A stretch of DNA of 64,000 nucleotides from Streptomyces sp. Ag109_O5-1 (GCF_003814875.1 NZ_RKQF01000001.1:4340001-4404000); one strand, 5' to 3'. Positions 8,400-17,427 are shown, numbered from the stretch's first letter. Translations and numbers: made by a program. Notes: a model not told the origin generated them from the letters alone.

Positions 8400-9839
8400 G
8401 TGAGTGACACCCCATTCGGTTTCGGCCTTCCGCCGGAGGAGCCGGAAGACGGCGACGAGGGCAAGAAGAAGGACCAGCAGAGCGGCGGTGGGCAGGGACC
8501 GGCCAGCCCGTTCGGCTTCGGCACGCCCGGAGCCGGCGGCTTCGGCAGCCCCGGCTCCGACAATCCGTTCGCTGCCATGTTCGGTTCGCTGAACCCCACC
8601 GACCTGGGCGCGGCCTTCCAGCAGCTGGGCCAGATGCTCTCCTACGAGGGCGGCCCGGTGAACTGGGACATGGCCAAGCAGATCGCGCGGCAGACGGTCT
8701 CCCAGGGCACGTCGGACGGCGTCAAGGACGCGAGCGTCGGCCCCGCCGAGCGCACGGCGGTCGCGGAGGCCGTGCGGCTGGCCGACCTGTGGCTGGACGA
8801 CGCGACGTCGCTGCCGTCCGGTTCCGGTTCGGCGGTGGCGTGGTCGCGTGCGGAGTGGGTCGAGGCGACGCTGCCCGCCTGGCAGGAGCTGGTCGACCCG
8901 GTCGCCGAGCGGGTCGGCGCCGCGATGGGCGATGTCCTGCCGGAGGAGATGCAGGCCATGGCGGGCCCGCTGATCGGCATGATGCGCTCGATGGGCGGCG
9001 CCATGTTCGGCACGCAGATCGGGCAGGCCGTCGGCGTGCTCGCGGGCGAGGTCGTCGGCTCGACCGACATCGGCCTGCCGCTGAGCCCGGCCGGCAAGGC
9101 CGCGCTGCTGCCGGTGAACGTCGATGCGTTCGGCAAGGACCTGGGCGTGCCGAAGGAGGAGGTGCGGCTGTATCTCGCGCTGCGCGAGGCGGCCCACCAG
9201 CGCCTGTTCGCGCATGTGCCCTGGCTGCGCTCGCACCTGTTCGGCGCGGTCGACGGCTACGCGCGCGGCATCAAGGTCGACACGGCGAAGCTGGAGGACG
9301 TGGTCGGCCAGTTCGACCCGCAGAACCCCGAGCAGCTTCAGGACGCCCTCCAGCAGGGCATGTTCCAGCCGGAGGACACGCCCGAGCAGAAGGCGGCGCT
9401 GGCCCGTCTGGAGACGGCCCTGGCGCTCGTGGAGGGCTGGGTCGACGCGGTGGTCCACGCGGCGGCGAAGCCGCGTCTGTCGTCCGCCGACGCGCTCCGC
9501 GAGACCCTGCGCCGCCGCCGCGCCACGGGCGGCCCCGCGGAGCAGACGTTCGCCACGCTGATCGGCCTGGAGCTGCGGCCGCGCCGGCTGCGGGACGCCT
9601 CCCGGCTGTGGGCCTCGCTCACGGACGCGCGCGGTGTCGACGGCCGGGACGCGCTGTGGGCCCACCCGGACATGCTGCCGACGGCGTCCGACCTGGACGA
9701 CCCGGACGGCTTCGTACACCGCGAGCAGCTCGACTTCTCAGAGCTGGACAAGATGCTCGGCGAGGCGGCGGAGAAGCCCGACGTGCGCCCCGACCTGCGC
9801 AAGAAGGACGACCAGGCAGAGGGCGACGACACCGAGTGA
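8400..9839 (+). CDS. Zinc-dependent metalloprotease-like protein (DUF2342)
   Basis: This 479-residue protein belongs to the actinobacterial family annotated as zinc-dependent metalloprotease or putative hydrolase (DUF2342). The N-terminal 70 residues are Gly/Pro/Phe-rich and disordered (PFGFGTPGAGGFGSPG). The core contains MGGAMFGTQIGQAVGVLAGEV, then LYLALREAAHQRLFAHVPWL with conserved Glu and His residues that may bind metal. A classical HExxH is absent, so proteolytic activity is inferred only from the family name. The start GTG 8400 follows GAGGA. The stop overlaps the start of the Nudix gene by four bases (GTGA), so the two are translationally coupled. Confidence 0.82.
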   Translation: MSDTPFGFGLPPEEPEDGDEGKKKDQQSGGGQGPASPFGFGTPGAGGFGSPGSDNPFAAMFGSLNPTDLGAAFQQLGQMLSYEGGPVNWDMAKQIARQTVSQGTSDGVKDASVGPAERTAVAEAVRLADLWLDDATSLPSGSGSAVAWSRAEWVEATLPAWQELVDPVAERVGAAMGDVLPEEMQAMAGPLIGMMRSMGGAMFGTQIGQAVGVLAGEVVGSTDIGLPLSPAGKAALLPVNVDAFGKDLGVPKEEVRLYLALREAAHQRLFAHVPWLRSHLFGAVDGYARGIKVDTAKLEDVVGQFDPQNPEQLQDALQQGMFQPEDTPEQKAALARLETALALVEGWVDAVVHAAAKPRLSSADALRETLRRRRATGGPAEQTFATLIGLELRPRRLRDASRLWASLTDARGVDGRDALWAHPDMLPTASDLDDPDGFVHREQLDFSELDKMLGEAAEKPDVRPDLRKKDDQAEGDDTE

Positions 9840-10357
9840 GCCTGTACGACGACGCGGTCCTCGTTCTCAAGGGGTACGAGGACCAGGACGAGCTGCGCCA
9901 GGCCTACCTGGACCACCTCGCGGCCCACCCGGACGGCATGTGGAAGGCCTGTCACGCGGGCCATCTCACGGCGAGCGCCCTGGTCGTCGATCCCGGGCAG
10001 GGCCGGGTGCTGCTGACCCTGCACAAGAAGCTGCGGATGTGGCTGCAGATGGGCGGCCACTGCGAGCCGGGCGACGCCACCCTGGCCGCGGCGGCCCTGC
10101 GGGAGGCGACGGAGGAGTCCGGGATCCCCGGCCTGACGCTGCTGCCGGGCGGCCCGGTCCGCCTGGACCGGCATCCGATCCCGGCGCCGTGCCACTGGCA
10201 CTTCGACGTCCAGTACGCGGCCCTCGCCCCGCAGGGCGCCGCCCATGCGATCAGCGACGAGTCCCTCGACCTGCGCTGGTTCGCCTACGACGAGGTCGCG
10301 GCGGTCGCCGACGACTCGGTCGTACGACTGCTGGAAGCGACCCGCGCGCGGCTCTGA
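9836..10357 (+). CDS. Nudix hydrolase
   Basis: This 173-residue Nudix protein hydrolyses a nucleoside diphosphate linked to some other group; the substrate cannot be read from sequence. The Nudix box is GGHCEPGDATLAAAALREATEESGI (given here as landmarks GGHCEPGD then REATEESG), with the metal-binding REATEE glutamates intact and Asp in the place of the first box Glu. GTG 9836 overlaps the TGA of the metalloprotease-like gene, so translation is coupled. A 12-bp terminator hairpin follows at 10381. Confidence 0.88.
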   Translation: MSLYDDAVLVLKGYEDQDELRQAYLDHLAAHPDGMWKACHAGHLTASALVVDPGQGRVLLTLHKKLRMWLQMGGHCEPGDATLAAAALREATEESGIPGLTLLPGGPVRLDRHPIPAPCHWHFDVQYAALAPQGAAHAISDESLDLRWFAYDEVAAVADDSVVRLLEATRARL

Positions 10358-10380
10358 GCCGATGTTTCCGGGGACATGCA

Positions 10381-10412
10381 TAAGGGGCGCCCTCGTTGTC
10401 GGGCGCCCCTTA
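10381..10412. terminator. 12-bp hairpin between convergent genes
   Basis: TAAGGGGCGCCC at 10381-10392 pairs perfectly with GGGCGCCCCTTA at 10401-10412. A short T run (10414-10417) follows on the plus strand. It separates the Nudix gene from the convergent AIM24 gene and can serve both. Confidence 0.75.
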
Positions 10413-10424
10413 CTTTTCGGGCTC

Positions 10425-11180
10425 TCAGCTCCAGACGTTGCCCTGGTTCATCCCGCGCGCGCCCTGCTGACCCATGCCGAACTGGGCGGCGACACCGTGA
10501 CCGATCTGGGCGTTCTGCGGTGGCAGCAGTTCACTCGGCTGGACCAACGCGAAGCCACTTCCCATGAAACTGAGCTCCCAGCCCTCCCCGGTGTTGCCCC
10601 GGCGCCGCCACACGCCCGAGGAATGCGTCTGGGCCTGCATCTGGACGCGCAGCCCGGTGGACCAGGCGACGATCGCGTCGGCGTCGCAGTTGACGTACTT
10701 GTCGGGCGTGACCTGCATCAGCAGCGGCGCGCCGGAGGTCATCAGGGCGACCTTGCCGCGTCCGGTGATGTTGAGCTGGTACTTCCCGGACCCGGAGATG
10801 CCGTACAGGCTGTCGACGGCGACGACCTCGTAGTGCAGCGAGGAGTCCATGGCGAGGACGTAGCCGCTGTCCACGGTCAGGCCGTCCTGCTCGACGTCCA
10901 GGACGTGGATGTGCTGGGCGAGGTTGGCGAAGTAGACCGTGCCCTGCCCGTGGCAGCGCATCAGGTCCAGGCCCTCGCCGGTGTACGCACGCGCGCGTGC
11001 CTGGTTGTGGCCCTGGTACTCGGCGTCGAACTCGACGAGTCCCTGGTAGGCGACCATGGTGCCCTTGCGGGCGAGGATGTCGTCGTGGCCCTCCAGGACG
11101 ACCCGCAGCATCTGTTTGTTCTGGAGGCTGTAGCGGTCCCTGGCCTGGGAGTCGTTGAAGGCGAAAAGCGGGCTCTGCAT
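10425..11180 (-). CDS. AIM24 family protein, third of three
   Basis: This 251-residue protein is of the AIM24 family (beta-barrel fold, formerly DUF124), whose bacterial role is unknown. Landmarks are MLRVVLEGHDDILARKGTMV, MRCHGQGTVYFANLAQHIHV, DSGYVLAMDSSLHYEV and the C-terminal GFALVQPSELLPP. It has no signal peptide. It lies 17 nt downstream of a second AIM24 gene and closes a three-gene operon that begins with the TerD-AIM24 fusion. The start ATG 11180 follows a weak GGGGGAG. Confidence 0.85.
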   Translation of the reverse strand: MQSPLFAFNDSQARDRYSLQNKQMLRVVLEGHDDILARKGTMVAYQGLVEFDAEYQGHNQARARAYTGEGLDLMRCHGQGTVYFANLAQHIHVLDVEQDGLTVDSGYVLAMDSSLHYEVVAVDSLYGISGSGKYQLNITGRGKVALMTSGAPLLMQVTPDKYVNCDADAIVAWSTGLRVQMQAQTHSSGVWRRRGNTGEGWELSFMGSGFALVQPSELLPPQNAQIGHGVAAQFGMGQQGARGMNQGNVWS

Positions 11181-11197
11181 GGTTTCCTGACTCCCCC

Positions 11198-11878
11198 TCA
11201 GCCCCGGAACCGGAGACGGTCGGTGCTGTCCTCACTGGGCTGAACAACGACGATGCCCTGGCCCGAGAAGGCCATCTGGTAGGCCTCGCCGCTGCCCCGG
11301 CCGATCAGCGACTGCGCCTTGAAGCTGCGCTTGCCCTTCACCTTGAGGTTCGGGGACCAGGCGACCAGCGCGTCCGGGTCGACGTACGTCTCGTCCTCGC
11401 CGCCGCCGCAGTCGACGACGATCGGCTTGCCCCGGGAGGTCAGCGCGACCCAGCCCTGCCCGGAGATCTTGGTGTTCCACAGCCCCTGCCCGGCGAACTT
11501 CGCAAGCCCCTTGACCCGTTCCACACCCCACGTCAGATGGGCGTCGAAGGCGAGCAGGTTGGTGGCGTTGACGGAGATGCCGTCGCCGTCGAGGTTGATG
11601 ACGACGACGTTCGCGCCGTAGTCGGCGAGGTAGAGCAGCCCGTCCCCGGAGCACTTCATCAGGGGGGCGCCCTCACCGGTCATCCAGTCCCGGGCGATCT
11701 GGCGCACGGCCGGCGGGTTGGGTTCGTACTGGACGAAGCCCTCGTAGGCGACCATCGACCCCACGCGCGCGAGGAGGTCGTTCCCGGTCTGCATGGCGAC
11801 CTTGAGCATGTGGTCGCCATGGTTCTCCATACGGGCGGTGACGGGTGCGGGGGCGTAGCCCGCGAGCGGCTGGTTCAT
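11198..11878 (-). CDS. AIM24 family protein, second of three
   Basis: This 226-residue AIM24 protein shares with its neighbours the pattern ARVGSMVAYEGFVQYE, MKCSGDGLLYLADYGANVVV, NLLAFDAHLTWGVERVKGLA and the end GQGIVVVQPSE. The start ATG 11878 has GAGGGAG six bases upstream. It sits between the TerD-AIM24 fusion gene (11 nt gap) and the third copy (17 nt gap). The three copies have clearly diverged from one another, which points to old duplication and perhaps a hetero-oligomer. Confidence 0.85.
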   Translation of the reverse strand: MNQPLAGYAPAPVTARMENHGDHMLKVAMQTGNDLLARVGSMVAYEGFVQYEPNPPAVRQIARDWMTGEGAPLMKCSGDGLLYLADYGANVVVINLDGDGISVNATNLLAFDAHLTWGVERVKGLAKFAGQGLWNTKISGQGWVALTSRGKPIVVDCGGGEDETYVDPDALVAWSPNLKVKGKRSFKAQSLIGRGSGEAYQMAFSGQGIVVVQPSEDSTDRLRFRG

Positions 11879-11889
11879 GACGGGCTCCC

Positions 11890-13557
11890 TCAGACCTCGT
11901 ACGGCTGGACGACGATGAAGTTCCCGGGCGCGCCGCGGAACTGCAGGTTGACGCTCTCGCCGGTGTCGCCCGGGTAGGCGTTGCGGCGCATCCGGACCTG
12001 GCTGGAGACGATCACCTGGGAGGCCGCCGACCAGGCGACGATCGCGTTGCAGTCGGCGAAGGTCGTCGGGGTCACGGGCAGCACGACGGGCGTGCCGTGC
12101 GTCTTGACGACGATGGTGCCGGTGCCCTGGAACTGCATCGTGAACAGCGCGCCGCCCGGGATGCCGTGGCCCTCGATCCGGCGGACCTCGTGCTGGAGGC
12201 TCTCGTCGAAGGCGAGGACGCTCTCGGCGGAGACGCAGATCGCGTCGCCCTGGAGTTCGATGGGGTGCAGATGGGCGGAGTTCTCGGCGAAGAACACCTG
12301 TCCGTTGCCGGTGCAGCGCATCAGCTGCATCTCCTGGCCGGTCGCGTTGCCCACGATCCGGCCGGCGAATCCGGCGCCCTTGTAGCTGAAGTCGACCTTG
12401 CCCTGGTAGAGCACCATGCTGCCCTGCCGGGCCAGCACCGGCTGGCCGCCCATGCCCAGGTCGGCACGGATGAGCTTGCTGTTCTGCGGCGTCCAGCGCT
12501 GCCCGGTGGGCGTCTCCTTGAACTTCTGGAGCGCGGCACCGACTCCGGCACCGCCCTGGGAAGCGCCTTGCGGGACCGCGTAGTTCTGCTGGCCGGGGAC
12601 CTGCCCGAACGGCTGCTGCTGGCCGTAGCCCGGGGGCGGGGGCGGGGCCTGGGGGTATCCGGGCGGCGGGCCCGGGGCCTGGGGAGGCGCCGGGGGCTGG
12701 CCGTAGCCGGGTGGCATGGGCGCGTTCGGGGCGGGCGGCTGGCCGTAGGGCGCGGGCGCCGGACCCGGGGGCGGCACGGTACCGGTGGCGGGCGGGGTCA
12801 TCGGGGCGATGAGGGTGGGCGCGGCATGCACGTTCGAAGCCGACGCGGGGCCGGGGGCCGGGGGCGGGGTGAAGCCCTGGGGGGCCGGCGTGGGGGCGGG
12901 GGCCGGCGCAGGAGTGGGGGCGACTGGGGCCGGGGCGGGCGCGGACGGGGCGCCGAAGGCGGGCGGCGCGAAGCCGGGCGCGGCCCCGGTCTGCGGCTGC
13001 TGGGGCGCGGGCGCGGCGGGCGCCTCCTCCTCCAGCACCTCGCCGCCGAAGTTCTTCAGCAGCGCCTCCAGACCGCCGTCGAAGCCCTGTCCGACGGCGG
13101 CGAAGCGCCACACGTCCTTCAGGTAGAAGTCGCCGAGCATCACGGCGCGCTCGGTGGAGAACTCCGAGCCGCTGAAGGAGTACCGGGCCACTTCCTCGCC
13201 GCCCGCGACGATACGGATGTATCCGGGAGCGACCTGCGACATCTGCCCGGTGCCGTCGACGGTCGCCGTGAACGACAGCTTCTGGATCTGCGGCGGGATC
13301 CGGTCCAGCGTGACCCGGAAGGACTCCGTGTCGCCCGCCTGCGCACCCAGCAGCTGGATGGACTCCTCGGGGGACTTCGGCTGGTTGAAGAAGACGAAGT
13401 AGCGGTCGTCCGACAGCCGTTCGTCGGCGTCGAGGCCGAAGCAGCTGATGTCGAAGGACAGTCCGGGCCCGGAGATCTGCACGCCTACGTACAGATCCGT
13501 GCCCGCCGTGAGGTCACTGATCCTGGCCTTGTGGCCGCGTTGGAATTCCCTGGCCAT
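11890..13557 (-). CDS. TerD-AIM24 fusion protein
   Basis: This 555-residue protein joins two domains. Residues 1-180 are a TerD (tellurium resistance/stress) domain: TDLYVGVQISGPGLSFDIS, CFGLDADERLSDDRYFVFFN and ARYSFSGSEFSTERAVMLGD, with the Asp/Glu residues that bind calcium in TerD proteins. Residues about 185-340 are a Pro/Ala/Gly-rich linker. Residues about 345-555 are an AIM24 domain (LARQGSMVLYQGKVDFSYKG ... NFIVVQPYEV). TerD proteins are linked to stress and membrane-associated complexes; the fusion suggests AIM24 works in the same complex. ATG 13557 is the first gene of the operon with two further AIM24 genes. The function of the system is unknown. Confidence 0.87.
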   Translation of the reverse strand: MAREFQRGHKARISDLTAGTDLYVGVQISGPGLSFDISCFGLDADERLSDDRYFVFFNQPKSPEESIQLLGAQAGDTESFRVTLDRIPPQIQKLSFTATVDGTGQMSQVAPGYIRIVAGGEEVARYSFSGSEFSTERAVMLGDFYLKDVWRFAAVGQGFDGGLEALLKNFGGEVLEEEAPAAPAPQQPQTGAAPGFAPPAFGAPSAPAPAPVAPTPAPAPAPTPAPQGFTPPPAPGPASASNVHAAPTLIAPMTPPATGTVPPPGPAPAPYGQPPAPNAPMPPGYGQPPAPPQAPGPPPGYPQAPPPPPGYGQQQPFGQVPGQQNYAVPQGASQGGAGVGAALQKFKETPTGQRWTPQNSKLIRADLGMGGQPVLARQGSMVLYQGKVDFSYKGAGFAGRIVGNATGQEMQLMRCTGNGQVFFAENSAHLHPIELQGDAICVSAESVLAFDESLQHEVRRIEGHGIPGGALFTMQFQGTGTIVVKTHGTPVVLPVTPTTFADCNAIVAWSAASQVIVSSQVRMRRNAYPGDTGESVNLQFRGAPGNFIVVQPYEV

Positions 13558-13694
13558 GCGTTACGACCGTCCCCCATCCCGAATGCGAGTGCGTCGCGCC
13601 AGGCTAACCGCTAACTCGGACATCGGAAGAAGTCGGTACAGACCCGGTACACAACCGCGCTCAGCGCCCCCGAGGGGAGCGCTCCCGGGGTGCG

Positions 13695-14291
13695 TCACTC
13701 ATCTCGCGCGCCGGGCCCATGGGGCAGCCGGTCGGCGGCGACCACCCCTTCGAGGTAACCCCGGGCCCGCTCGGTGCGCGGATACGCCTCCAGCAACCGC
13801 CAGAACCGGGGGCCGTGTCCCGGCACCAGCAGATGCGCAAGTTCGTGGCAGAGCACGTAGTCGACGACGTACTCGGGCATGCCCTGGAGCCGGTGCGAGA
13901 GCCGGATGCTGCCCTCGGCCGGGGTGCACGAGCCCCAGCGGGTGTTCTGGTTGGTGACCCAGCGCACCGAGGCGGGACGGGCCCGGCCGCCGAAGTACTG
14001 GTCCGACAGCCGCTGGGCGCGCTCGGCGAGTTCGGCGTCGCCGAGCACTCGCTTGCTCTCCTGGGCAGCGAGCTTCTTGAGCATGACGGTCACCCAGCGT
14101 TTCTCCTCCGCCTCGGACATCCGGGCAGGGATCAGCACGACGGTGCGATCGCCCTCGCGGTACGCGGACACGGTCCGGCGGCGCCGGGCGCTTCTGCGAA
14201 CCTCGATCGCGCTCGCCCCCGAGCCGCTGGGCGGCTGGCTCGTCGTGCTGCGCTGTCGGTTTCCGGCGCTGTGCAGTGGGTCGGCGGGCAC
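13695..14291 (-). CDS. YgjP-like zinc metallopeptidase (DUF45)
   Basis: This 198-residue protein contains the zinc site of the YgjP/WLM-type metallopeptidases: YVLCHELAHLLVPGHGPRFW, in which HELAH gives two histidines and the catalytic glutamate and the later GHGPRFW supplies the third ligand region. RWGSCTPAEGSIRLSHRL upstream is also typical of the family. The first 45 residues are disordered and basic. No signal peptide is seen, so it is cytoplasmic. The substrate is not known. GTG 14291 has no clear ribosome site, so the start is uncertain by some residues. It diverges from the ThiF-like gene. Confidence 0.85.
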   Translation of the reverse strand: MPADPLHSAGNRQRSTTSQPPSGSGASAIEVRRSARRRRTVSAYREGDRTVVLIPARMSEAEEKRWVTVMLKKLAAQESKRVLGDAELAERAQRLSDQYFGGRARPASVRWVTNQNTRWGSCTPAEGSIRLSHRLQGMPEYVVDYVLCHELAHLLVPGHGPRFWRLLEAYPRTERARGYLEGVVAADRLPHGPGARDE

Positions 14292-14527
14292 GCCCCGACG
14301 TTACCCGCTGCACATGCGGGAAGTCCCGGGTCCGGGACGGTTCGATGCCGATCCCCCACCATGCGTTTGATTTGTACGACGAATGCCCACCGCCTGTGGA
14401 CAACTTTCGGCACCCACCGGGCGGGCCGGGCATGCTGGCACTCGTCGCCACTCGTCCGCGGAGCACGACCGGCTCCACCGGCAGACGGGGACGTTCCATC
14501 ACCTTTCGACGGCTACGGGGGCCTGTC

Positions 14528-15733
14528 ATGCATCCTTTGATGAAGCCCGCGCTCCGGCGCGGCTGGCGTGATCTCAACACCGTGCAGTTCGGGATGACTC
14601 CGGCGCACGCGATGACACTCGGACCGATGGACACGGCGACCGGGAGCTTCCTGGACCTGCTCAACGGCACCCGGGGGCTCGCGCTGCTGCGCGAGGAAGG
14701 GCGCCGCATGGACCTGCCGGACGGGCATGTCGACGCGCTGGTGGAGCGGTTGTCCCGGGCCGGGCTCGTCGACGACGCGCATGGCGGCGGGCCGGCGGCA
14801 CAGTCGCTGCGCGAGAGGAAGCAGGTGCTGGAGCGGTTGCGCCCCGATCTGGAGTCGCTCTCCCTGATCACCCCGGAACCGGGCGGCCCGCTCGGCCGGC
14901 TGGCGGCCAGGCGTGCGCTGCGGGTACAGGTGCGGGGCGCGGGCCGGGTCGGTGTCACGCTGGCCGCGCTGCTGTCCGGTACGGGTGTCGGCGAGGTCGA
15001 CGTGCGGGACGTGGGCCGGGTCCAGCCGTGGGACGTGACACCGGGTGGGCTGCCGGCGGAGGCGGTCGGCGAGCGCCGGGACGAGGCCGCGCGCAGGGTC
15101 GTCCGCAGAGCGGCCCCGGACCGTCCGCCGCGCCGTCCGGACCCGGCCGCGGAAGAACCCGGTCTGGCCCTGGTGATCATCGCCCCGCGCGACGACGTCC
15201 TGGTGCACGCCCCGGACGCGCGCGCCGCCGAGCCGCTCATGGCCTCGGGGACCCCGCACCTCTATACGGGTGTGGTGGAGGGCACGGGCGTCGTCGGCCC
15301 GCTCGTCCTCCCCGGCGGGACGGGGTGCGCCCGCTGTCTGCACGAGCACCGTACGGACCGGGATCCTGCCTGGCCGCGCCTGGTCGCCCAGTGGCGTTCC
15401 GGACAGGCCCGCCGGGTCGGCGCCTGCGATCTGACGCTGGCTGCGGCCGTGGCCGGTCTGGCCGCCGCCCACGCCCTGGCCTTCCTCGACGGGGAGTCGC
15501 CGTCCGGGACGGGAGTGCGCTGGGAGGCGTCCGTGCCTGCTCTGCACTGGCACGCGCGCCCGGTCCGGCCGCATCCCGCATGCCCTTGCGGAGCTGCGGA
15601 GAAAGCCAAGGGGGAACACTCCTCAACGGACGGGGATCCACACGCGACAATGGTGGGGCAACGGCCGTCGGCGGAGCGACGAGAGCACGCGGACGCGGCG
15701 CGGCCGACTGGGACTTGGAGGGCGCATGTCTGA
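14528..15733 (+). CDS. ThiF/E1-like protein, probably degenerate
   Basis: This 401-residue protein has the outline of the ThiF/MoeB/E1 fold. A nucleotide-binding loop is seen at RVQVRGAGRVGVTLAALLSG with a following acidic strand VDVRDVGRVQPWD. Cysteine pairs GCARCLHEHR and HPACPCGAAE may form the structural zinc site. The middle (DEAARRVVRRAAP...) is poorly conserved and no catalytic cysteine is evident, so it may bind rather than adenylate. The N-terminal 120 residues resemble the winged-helix peptide-clamp region of azole-modifying ThiF-like proteins, but no precursor peptide or YcaO gene is nearby. ATG 14528 is chosen on a GGGGG site. It overlaps the next gene by eight bases. Confidence 0.7.
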   Translation: MHPLMKPALRRGWRDLNTVQFGMTPAHAMTLGPMDTATGSFLDLLNGTRGLALLREEGRRMDLPDGHVDALVERLSRAGLVDDAHGGGPAAQSLRERKQVLERLRPDLESLSLITPEPGGPLGRLAARRALRVQVRGAGRVGVTLAALLSGTGVGEVDVRDVGRVQPWDVTPGGLPAEAVGERRDEAARRVVRRAAPDRPPRRPDPAAEEPGLALVIIAPRDDVLVHAPDARAAEPLMASGTPHLYTGVVEGTGVVGPLVLPGGTGCARCLHEHRTDRDPAWPRLVAQWRSGQARRVGACDLTLAAAVAGLAAAHALAFLDGESPSGTGVRWEASVPALHWHARPVRPHPACPCGAAEKAKGEHSSTDGDPHATMVGQRPSAERREHADAARPTGTWRAHV

Positions 15734-17114
15734 TCTTCCCCGGAAGGCGGTCACCCGGACCGCCAAGCTCGCCGCGCTCCCGCTCGGCATCGCCGGGCGG
15801 GCGACCTGGGGTCTGGGCAAGCGCATCGTGGGTGAGTCCGCGGAGATCGTCAGCCGGGAGCTGCAACAGCGCACCGCGGAGCAACTCTTCAAAATTTTGG
15901 GAGAGTTGAAAGGCGGGGCGATGAAATTCGGGCAGGCCCTGTCCGTCTTCGAGTCCGCTCTCCCGGAGGAGGTCGCCGGTCCCTACCGGGCCGCCCTCAC
16001 CAAGCTCCAGGACGCCGCACCGCCGATGCCGACCCGCACCATGCACGCGGTGCTCGCCGAGCGGCTCGGAGAGGACTGGCGTGAGCTGTTCCTGGAGTTC
16101 GAGGACAAGCCCTCGGCGGCCGCCTCGATCGGCCAGGTGCACCGGGCGGTCTGGCACGACGGCCGCGCGGTCGCCGTCAAGGTCCAGTACCCGGGAGCCG
16201 GCGAGGCCCTGCTGTCCGATCTGGGACAACTGAGCCGTTTCGCACGACTGTTGGGGCCGTTGATCCCCGGCATGGACATCAAGCCGCTGATCGCGGAGCT
16301 GCGCGACCGGGTCTCCGAGGAACTGGACTACGCCCTGGAGGCACAGGCTCAGGCGGCGCACGCGGAGGAGTTCACGGACGACCCGGATGTGGTGGTCCCC
16401 TCGGTGGTACACCAGTGCGACCAGGTCCTGATCACGGAGTGGATCGACGGGATACCGCTCTCCGAGATCATCTCGCAGGGTACGCCGGAGCAGCGCGACC
16501 GGGCCGGCCAACTCCTGGCCCGCTTCCTGTTCTCGGGTCCGGCCCGCACCGGCCTGCTGCACGCCGACCCGCACCCGGGCAACTTCCGTCTGCTGCCCGG
16601 TGAGCCGGAGGACGAGGAGGAGTGGCGCCTGGGCGTGCTGGACTTCGGCACCGTCGACCGCCTCGCCGGCGGCCTGCCCGCTCCGATCGGCGACTCCCTC
16701 CGGATGACGCTGGACGGTGACGCCGAGGCGGTCTACGAGCTGCTGTGCGCCGAGGGGTTCGTCAAGGAGTCCATAGAGCTGGACCCCGATGCCGTCCTGG
16801 ACTATCTGCTGCCGATCATCGAACCCGCCCAGGTCGACGAGTTCACCTTCACCCGCAACTGGATGCGCAGCCAGGCGGCCCGTATCGCCGACCCCCGCAA
16901 CCCGGCCCACCAGCTGGGCAAGCAGCTCAACCTGCCGCCCGCCTACCTCCTGATACACCGGGTGACCCTGAGCACCATCGGCGTGCTGTGCCAGCTGGGC
17001 GCGACGGTACGGCTGCGGGAGGAACTGGAGGCGTGGCTGCCGGGGTTCGTACCCGAAGAGGTCGAGTACGCGGAAGAAGCCGAAGCGGCAGAGGCGGCCG
17101 TGGAGGCGCAGTAG
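15726..17114 (+). CDS. ABC1/UbiB-family atypical kinase
   Basis: This 462-residue protein belongs to the ABC1 (AarF/UbiB/COQ8) kinase-like family. Diagnostic motifs are the KxGQ motif in GAMKFGQALSVFES, the Ala-rich loop SAAASIGQVHRAVW, VAVKVQYPG with the ATP-binding lysine, HADPHPGNFRL and the metal-binding LDFGTVD. All catalytic residues are present. Family members support quinone and lipid metabolism as ATPases; the target here is not known. ATG 15726 has GGAGG close upstream and lies within the end of the ThiF-like gene, so the two are coupled. The C-terminus is an acidic Glu/Ala tail. Confidence 0.9.
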   Translation: MSDLPRKAVTRTAKLAALPLGIAGRATWGLGKRIVGESAEIVSRELQQRTAEQLFKILGELKGGAMKFGQALSVFESALPEEVAGPYRAALTKLQDAAPPMPTRTMHAVLAERLGEDWRELFLEFEDKPSAAASIGQVHRAVWHDGRAVAVKVQYPGAGEALLSDLGQLSRFARLLGPLIPGMDIKPLIAELRDRVSEELDYALEAQAQAAHAEEFTDDPDVVVPSVVHQCDQVLITEWIDGIPLSEIISQGTPEQRDRAGQLLARFLFSGPARTGLLHADPHPGNFRLLPGEPEDEEEWRLGVLDFGTVDRLAGGLPAPIGDSLRMTLDGDAEAVYELLCAEGFVKESIELDPDAVLDYLLPIIEPAQVDEFTFTRNWMRSQAARIADPRNPAHQLGKQLNLPPAYLLIHRVTLSTIGVLCQLGATVRLREELEAWLPGFVPEEVEYAEEAEAAEAAVEAQ

Positions 17115-17133
17115 GGGCGGGCGGTGCCGGTGT

Positions 17134-17346
17134 TCACCACCAGGGCGAGTCGAGCCGGCCCTCGATCGCTCTGAGGTTCTCCCTGGCGCAGGCGTCGCAG
17201 AAGAACTGGCGGACGCCGTTCTCCACGGAGCAGGTCCAGGTGGTGGGCTGGGGGCCGTCGGCCTGGGTGCCACAGCGGGCGCACACGAGAGGGTGGGGCT
17301 CCGTGGCGGAGCCGCCGTGATCACTGCCTCCGGAAAGACTCGTCAC
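17134..17346 (-). CDS. Small zinc-ribbon protein (70 aa)
   Basis: This 70-residue protein carries two CxxC knuckles, LVCARCGTQ and FFCDACAREN, plus a cysteine in WTCSVENG, so it should bind one zinc ion. No other domain is visible. The start GTG 17346 (MTSLSGGSDHGG) lacks a strong ribosome site and the frame is open to 17439. It converges on the ABC1 kinase gene with a 19-nt gap and lies downstream of the wblC-linked small gene, from which a hairpin separates it. Function unknown. Confidence 0.7.
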   Translation of the reverse strand: MTSLSGGSDHGGSATEPHPLVCARCGTQADGPQPTTWTCSVENGVRQFFCDACARENLRAIEGRLDSPWW

Positions 17347-17397
17347 CTGGTGACGATAACTCCGCCGCGGGCGGATCAGCGCGCACAACGCACCGCA

Positions 17398-17427
17398 GGG
17401 GCCGGTCCGTTCGGACGGACCGGCCCC
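17398..17427. terminator. 13-bp hairpin after the wblC unit
   Basis: 17398-17410 pairs perfectly with 17415-17427 around a TCGG loop. On the minus strand it lies 57 nt past the stop of the wblC-linked small gene and would end that transcript. No U tract follows. Confidence 0.7.

Noticed and set aside
10531..11247. 238-codon minus-strand frame inside the AIM24 region
   Set aside because: It overlaps the AIM24 gene in another frame, is Arg/Pro-rich and lacks a domain or ribosome site.
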